Source of the DNA: Perognathus longimembris pacificus
Lineage: Eukaryota > Chordata > Mammalia > Rodentia > Heteromyidae
Direction of reading: 5' to 3'
NCBI RefSeq assembly: GCF_023159225.1
Contig: NC_063175.1
Coordinates: forward strand, 2,982,755 to 3,046,754
Length of the DNA: 64,000 bases
Part shown: positions 58,545 through 64,000 of the stretch, in pieces
Layout of the letters: every line of letters starts with the position of its first letter
How positions within the stretch are numbered: position 1 is the first letter of the stretch
The notes under the pieces: generated by a model
The model's input: the letters and a program-made list of their open reading frames with translations, nothing else
Databases searched by the model: none
Told to the model about the DNA's origin: nothing
Made by a program: the position numbers and the translations under genes

Positions 58545-58958
58545 AATAAACTCCAAGGAAACAAGAGGTTTTTCATTGTTGTTATTATTTTTTAATGTAC
58601 TATGTGAAATTATTTCTTTTTTCTTTCATTTGTCTTTCCTATGGTTTATCCTGTGCTGTCACAGTATTTGATTTTGATACCCTGGGTATTGTATATACAT
58701 TTATCTGAATTAGGGAAGGGAAATATCAAAATGGTGAGACAAAGGATAAAGGGTAAACCAATGCAACAGTGATACTAACAAGACAATATGTTGGAAATTA
58801 CCTGTACAACTGGAAGGGTTGGAGGCAGGGAAGGTGGGAGAAAAATGGGGGGGGGGGTGGGGAAGGTAACAAGTATGACAAGAAATGTACTCACTACCTA
58901 ACGTATGTAATTGTAACTCCTCTGTACATCACCTGGACAATAAAATTAAATTAAAAAA
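58545..58958 (+). mobile_element. L1 3'-end element, second part
   Basis: The 3' UTR continues from 55707: TGCTAAGTGAAATAAACTCC, a G-run tract at about 58846-58862, then CTCTGTACATCACCTGGACA and an A-rich end near 58958. Confidence 0.87.
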
Positions 58959-59770
58959 AGAAATAACTGCTCTAGTCCAACTTCCCAAAATTAGTTGTCT
59001 AATTCCCCAGTGTTTTGAATAATGAAAATGGTAGAAGATTGAAATAAACAATCATCTGTAGTGTTCATTCATTTGTTGTTTACTTTCTTTTACTTTGGGG
59101 ATATTTGTGCTCAGCAGTTATAGATCTCATTACATGTCTCTGGAGTGGTTCCTCAACGCATTCATCTCTCCTCCATCAGGGAGTAAAATGTAAGCCTCAA
59201 TCTTCCCATTCATCCTGTCCTATATTGATTTACCTAGTGGGGTACCATGGCTATTCCTTACACCCATTATTTCTAAGAACAGTTAAGCCAGAAAAGCTTA
59301 CAGGACCTAGACTTTGAAATAAAAATCACATCTTCAATAGAAAAGATGTTTGGAAGTGATGCTTTGATTGAAAATCCTTCTTAATAGCAGAGGAAAATAT
59401 AAAAACTTTGGGTTTCTTTTTCTAAATAAAACTTAGGTTTTTAAAAAAAGATTCCTATTCTTATTTCAACAAGAAAGGATTTCCTACACTATATACTGAG
59501 GAGTAATCTTTCATCTCTAGTACAGTATGAAAAGATTAGTTTCTTTCTTTAAGTCTTACATTTTTCCCCTCCACTCACTCTTACATATACAACTTGTTGC
59601 TAAAATCACCCTGTTGTATTGAACATGTAAGACTGTTTCAATGTCTAGACATTGAAAGTTAATTTATGTATTTTAAATAACAATATAAGCAAATGTCACT
59701 TTCATTCTACTCCATTTAATTTTTCTTCTAAAATTGTTGAAGGTACAGCTAGCTCTAAACAGCTCTTCTT
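58959..59770. other. Unassigned AT-rich sequence
   Basis: About 800 bp with no gene or repeat recognised; the 70-residue ORF at 59105-59317 has no known domain. Confidence 0.45.
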
Positions 59771-59785
59771 AAATACAACCTCCTG

Positions 59786-59988
59786 GGCCTGGGGATATAG
59801 CCTAGTGGCAAGAGTGCCTGCCTCGGATACACGAGGCCCTAGGTTCGATTCCCCAGAACCACATATACAGAAAACGGCCAGAAACGGCGCTGTGGCTCAA
59901 GTGGCAGAGTGCTAGCCTTGAGCGGGAAGAAGCCAGGGACAGTGCTCAGGCCCTGAGTCCAAGGCCCAGGACTGGCCAAAAAAAAAAA
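59786..59988 (+). mobile_element. IDL-Geo SINE, young subfamily
   Basis: Complete dimer; box B GGTTCGATTCC at 59842-59852; CpGs kept (CTCGGATACACGAGG, ACGGCGC, GAGCGGG). The TSD AAATACAACCTCCTG is at 59771-59785 and 59989-60003, exact. Differs from 32974-33182 at only a few positions by eye. Confidence 0.97.
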
Positions 59989-60246
59989 AAATACAACCTC
60001 CTGTCCTCTTTTTCATTAGGATAATCTTGTGGTACAAACAAAAATGCTTATAATTGAAACCTGGATTTTTATTCATGAATATGTTCATCATAAGCCTGAA
60101 TACTTCTGGACACTATTTTGTTGCCAATTCTTCAGCATGGTCTATAAAGTTAATTCCTGCTGCTTGGTGAGAAATCTGAACCCATCATTCTAAATTTTCT
60201 TCAGTTATGACATCAGTATGGAATCTGCGAGAAACACCAAGGAGGG

Positions 60247-60325
60247 CTGAGGTCATAGCTTAAGTGGTACAAGTTCTTGCATAGCATACACAAGAAGACC
60301 CTGAGATCAACCCACAATACCTAAA
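60247..60325 (+). mobile_element. ID-type SINE whose tail became an AAAG microsatellite
   Basis: GGGCTGAGGTCATAGCTTAA, GTTCTTGCATAGCATAC, then GAGATCAACCCACAATACC, leading straight into the A-rich tail and AAAG units. Confidence 0.8.
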
Positions 60326-60339
60326 AGAGAAAAAGAAAG

Positions 60340-60426
<87 letters not shown>

Positions 60427-60428
60427 AG
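60326..60428. repeat. (AAAG)n microsatellite
   Basis: About 100 bp of AAAG units, nearly pure from 60342, in the tail of the preceding SINE. Confidence 0.97.
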
Positions 60429-61100
60429 AAAAAATATAAGCTAAGGCCATATAACCCTGAATATGCTAAGTTGGATTATGCTGTTAGTTGTGACTGAACA
60501 AATACCAATGAGAATGCCAAAACTCAGAGAACTGAGAGACGTCCTCTCTCTTCTTGCTGGATCTTTCCTCCAAAGACTGCTAAAGAATTTGTTTACTAGA
60601 GTAATGTGCTCAAAGATCACCAAACTTCTGGAGGCCATCCTTTAGCTCTAGTGCTACTGCACTGAAGCATATTTTGCAGGTGATAAGAAGGAAACAAATA
60701 AAGGTAATCTGAATTACCCTGGAATCTCCCTTTTAATAGAACTGTGCTTTCTGTTACTCAGTTTGAATGATGAAAAGGCAATAAGAAGTAAGGTAAAGTA
60801 TGTAAAAAAAAAATTTAAATGGTAGAAGGATTACTAAGAGCTAAATCATGCCCTTTAGACGGCAAATTTAACTTGGAAATGTTGTAAAGCATAGAAGGAA
60901 ATAAAATTGGATGCTTTTCTTTTAAAGTTTTAATTCCCTTGTATTTATAAATTATTTTGTTGAATGACAATTCCTTTGTACAACTGCTTAGAGATAACTA
61001 TTTAAAAGTCTTTCAAAGACATAGATGAGCATAGGAATCCATGTGAGACACATGAGCTGTTTAGACACATGGGCACGAGCACGTTGGCTCTGTCTGCTTG
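60429..61100. other. Unassigned sequence
   Basis: About 670 bp. The short ORFs on both strands at 60441-60645 overlap and show no domain. Confidence 0.45.
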
Positions 61101-61106
61101 GTCCAA

Positions 61107-61360
61107 TCATCTTTTTTTAATTGTTATTATAAATGTGATATGCTGAAAGGTTACAATTACATAAGTCAGGTAATAAGAACATTTCTTTTTGGACAGTCTC
61201 CACCCTTCCCTCGCTCTCTCTGAGTTTTCCCCTCCCACCCTCTCCCACAAATTGTACAGTTCATCTTCAGCATAGTGTCCAGTGAATAGCGTTGCTGCAT
61301 TTTTTCACTCTTTGTCCCTCCATTTCTGTGCTTCCTTGTCCTCCCAAAGATGAAAAAACA
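61107..61360 (-). mobile_element. L1 3'-end fragment, diverged
   Basis: T-run, GAAAGGTTACAATTACATAA, TCTCCCACAAATTGTACAGT and ACTCTTTGTCCCTCC follow the L1 3' UTR order on the minus strand. No TSD found. Confidence 0.78.
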
Positions 61361-62279
61361 AGACAAAAATAAAAGAAAAACAGCAACAAAGAAAAATCCC
61401 TTGTTTTCATTTCCTGAAGTTCATTTCAATAAATATTATTTTTTTATGATCAGATACACATAGGCATTGCGCCTTTGTGCTCCTCTCCTAAGTAGTCCAA
61501 CCTTTGAGACAGCTCTTTCTGACCGATACCTGGTGGGTTACATAAGTAAATTAATTTCCCATTTTAGTGAAGTGTTCACAAGTTAGCTTTCTAAAACTCA
61601 GAACAAAAGAGAGTTGACAAATGTTTTCTACATTTTATTCAGAGATAGACACCGTCTTAAGCACAATTATTTTAGGTTTACAACAATGGTCTAATTTTAA
61701 CATTGGTTTATTGGACTGGGCTTTTTGAATGAATGCCTTAGTGTTTCCTTTTATCGTGTATACTTGACATTAGTCTTTGTACATTTTCCCCTCCTAATGA
61801 ATGCAGCATAACAAATCACTATTGCAACAAAGAGAAACAATAATCCAGCAAGCTCAAACACCTTATCCCTGTTCAATATGGGGATAAGGGGAAGGAACAA
61901 TTCTCCACTTTGCTCTCATCCTTCTGCAGCACAAAAGGGGATCAGAGACCACCCCCCCCCCAAGATGACAGCCCATTGTTTAACCTATCCTGATGAAGGT
62001 CTTCAGATACACAAAGGATAGGCCAAACTTCAGTTTGCCTGTGGCGTTGGAGAAAGCTGATCTTTTCCCCCAAAAAATAATAGAAACAAAGGAAAAAGTA
62101 GAAAAGAGTCATGCACACAAATTGGAAAACAAGTCACATTTGCTGTATGACTCTCAGAGAAAAGAGAAGCTGACTATTCAATGTTATTTGCTATTTGATA
62201 GTAAAATACAACCAATACAAACATATAATTTATATCCCAAATCTGTAATCATTGAGAATAAAAGAGGATGCTACAGCCA
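61361..62279. other. Unassigned sequence
   Basis: A 10-base C run lies near 61951. The 111-residue ORF at 61993-62328 shows no recognised domain; its 3' end runs into an old L1. No gene supported. Confidence 0.4.
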
Positions 62280-62490
62280 TCTAATCAGTGCCTATCAACT
62301 GACAGATGAAGAAAATGTGGCATTATAAACAATGGAGTATTATTCTGCCATAAAGGAGAATGAAGTTATTTCACTTGCAAGAAAATTTACTGGACTAGAG
62401 ATCATCTAGTTCAACAAAATATGCTAGACTCAGACAAATATTGCATGATTTCTCTCCTATGAGGCATCTAGTCTTGAAAACAAAATGAAA
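62280..62490 (+). mobile_element. Old L1 ORF2 3'-end fragment
   Basis: ATCAACTGACAGATGAAGAA, AACAATGGAGTATTATTCTG and ATTGCATGATTTCTCTC are typical of the C-terminal end of ancient mammalian L1 ORF2, diverged from the lineages above. Confidence 0.78.
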
Positions 62491-62496
62491 CTGTGT

Positions 62497-62790
62497 GAAG
62501 TAGGTCATATCTGTAATCCTAGCTACTCAAGAGGAAGACACCTTCAGGATCATGTATTGAAGCCTTCCCAAGCAAAAGAGTTCACAACACCCTATCTCAA
62601 CAAATATCAAGCTGGGCACAGTAGTGCATCTATCATCCCCTACACCTGAAGAATAAATAGGTGTGTCACAATCCAGGCAAGAAGTGAGACCCTGTTCAAA
62701 ATATTACAAAAGCTGACTCGTGCCTCACCTGCCTAGCAAGCATGAGGCACTGAGTCCAAACCCCAGTAACTACACAAACAAAAAGACATG
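62497..62790 (+). mobile_element. B4-like composite SINE (B1 plus ID parts)
   Basis: TCATATCTGTAATCCTAGCT and GCTGGGCACAGTAGTGCATC (7SL-like), then CTGCCTAGCAAGCATGAGGC and CTGAGTCCAAACCCCAGTAA (ID-like), then an A-rich tail. Confidence 0.72.
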
Positions 62791-64000
62791 AATATAAAAG
62801 GGGGACATCTTGGGGGAAGGACAAGAAGAGATGGGAGGGGAAAGAGGGAGAGGAGATTCTGACTGAAGTATATATGAAACGATCATAATGAAATCCATAT
62901 AAAATTTTACGGAAAGTTTAAAATGAGGGATGTAAGGAGAGTGAGAATAGAACAGAGTAATAGAAGGAATAATTTTGGCCAAAGTACATTGCATACATAT
63001 ATGGAAACCCCACAATAAAACCTCACATTCTGTGCAATTAATATACCAATATAATAATTAATTTTACAAAGACAGCTTCTTATTAAAAATTATTGAAAAT
63101 GTCAAGACAAAGGGCCCATACAATTACATAGGTTGAAACTGGGCAGCCTCAGGTTTCTCTGACACTATGGCATTTGCACATGTGCTTGAGCAAATAACAA
63201 CCCACGTGGCAACTGAGGTACACGGAAGCTTGCTCCTGATAAATATCATCCTCCTTTGTCACTCAGACGAACAATACAGAGATGTATTCTATGTGACTCT
63301 TCAGGGTCCACAGCGGGACAAAAGCCCATTGACAAAGCCATAAATTGACTTTCCTTCTTTCTCTTCCCAACACAAGTTCTGGTCTCACATGCTGCTCCCA
63401 GAGTTAGGCAGAGGCATCACTACAACAAAGGTCCTCACATAAACCTCTCTCATCAGACTCCTCCCTCTGCCCTTCTGAGTTGCAAGAGTCAGTGACCAGA
63501 AAAGGAAAGATAAGACAAAATTCTAGCATAGTTTAGAAGAACAAAGAATTTTGCATTCATTTCACTCTTGGTCTTCTCAGTTCGCCCTCTCTCCCCTCAT
63601 CAATACTCTTTGCCCCAGCACTATGGGGTCATATTTTCTTTAGAACCTATCTTGATAAAAATAATTCTAGAAATTCCATTTATTGCAGTCCTGATTTCTC
63701 TGACATTCACTTGGCCTTGATGCTATAATAATCTCACTGGAAGAAAAAACACAAACATGACCATGACTCAGGAGCTGAATAGGAAAACAAAACTCATAAT
63801 TTCACCAATAATATAACAAAGTAATTTAAAGGAAGTGAAGTGCTCTCAAGACAACACTTTAAAAGAAGAAAAGCCAACTGCATTCTTGGCTAAGTAGGAA
63901 GCACATTCTGATAACAATGAAAAATTTATACATCTTATGTCATACGTTGTATTAATGTACTTTTCTGTCTCAAAATACTCTGTGCCATTCTTTCAGAAGT
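62791..64000. other. Unassigned sequence to the window end
   Basis: About 62800-62870 is purine-rich, possibly a decayed L1 3' UTR. The rest holds no gene, RNA or repeat that I can name. Confidence 0.45.

Noticed and set aside
59786..59870. tRNA gene suggested by box A and intact box B
   Set aside because: It is the left monomer of an IDL-Geo SINE: it lacks a cloverleaf with proper acceptor pairing, continues into the second monomer and A tail, and has a TSD.

Overview
This is mammalian nuclear DNA from a transposon-rich, gene-poor region. The best taxonomic clue is a dimeric tRNA-derived SINE present in ten copies. It has an ID-like left monomer with a box B reading GGTTCGATTCC, an unrelated right monomer, and a tail following ACTGGCC. 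It matches what I know of IDL-Geo, a family restricted to the rodent superfamily Geomyoidea (kangaroo rats, pocket mice, pocket gophers). ID elements, B1-ID (7SL plus tRNA) composites, one MIR and a MaLR LTR fit a rodent. I see no functional host gene, exon chain or RNA gene. Every long ORF is explained by L1, by L1 5' UTRs, or by two processed pseudogenes.

Layout. 1-476: partial L1. 628-719: GATA microsatellite. 2728-6517: 5'-truncated L1 (lineage II) carrying two IDL-Geo SINEs. 6837-7058: IDL-Geo with a perfect 16-bp target-site duplication (TSD). 8540-15866: full-length L1 (lineage I), minus strand, perfect 16-bp TSD, intact ORF1 and an ORF2 with three visible lesions. 15883-28356: mostly unassigned AT-rich DNA with short L1 3' ends, old SINEs and a long GGAA microsatellite. 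28373-33237: a SINE followed by a lineage II L1 that has lost the 3' end of ORF1 and most of ORF2, with a 595-bp lineage I insertion inside ORF1. 33238-41479: short L1 ends and SINEs. 41480-51963: a TAF13 retropseudogene split by a full-length lineage II L1, which is itself split by a 535-bp solo LTR. 55264-58958: an L1 3' end with a 5' inversion, split by a TMBIM6 retropseudogene that carries a SINE. 58959-64000: one young IDL-Geo, an AAAG microsatellite and old L1 pieces.

How the parts relate. Nearly all identifiable sequence is a product of L1 reverse transcription: L1 itself, SINEs copied in trans, and two mRNA retrocopies, most with recognisable TSDs. Nesting gives relative ages: TAF13 copy, then lineage II L1, then solo LTR; lineage II L1, then lineage I fragment; L1 3' end, then TMBIM6 copy, then SINE. 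The most notable observations are two L1 lineages with different 5' UTRs and ORF1 N-termini, an F-T-D-D reverse transcriptase motif shared by three L1 copies, an internally deleted L1 with an ORF1-ORF2 junction, repeated use of one 16-bp target site, and a TAF13 retrocopy holding a possible retained intron. Coordinates of old repeats are approximate; TSD-defined elements were placed base by base.
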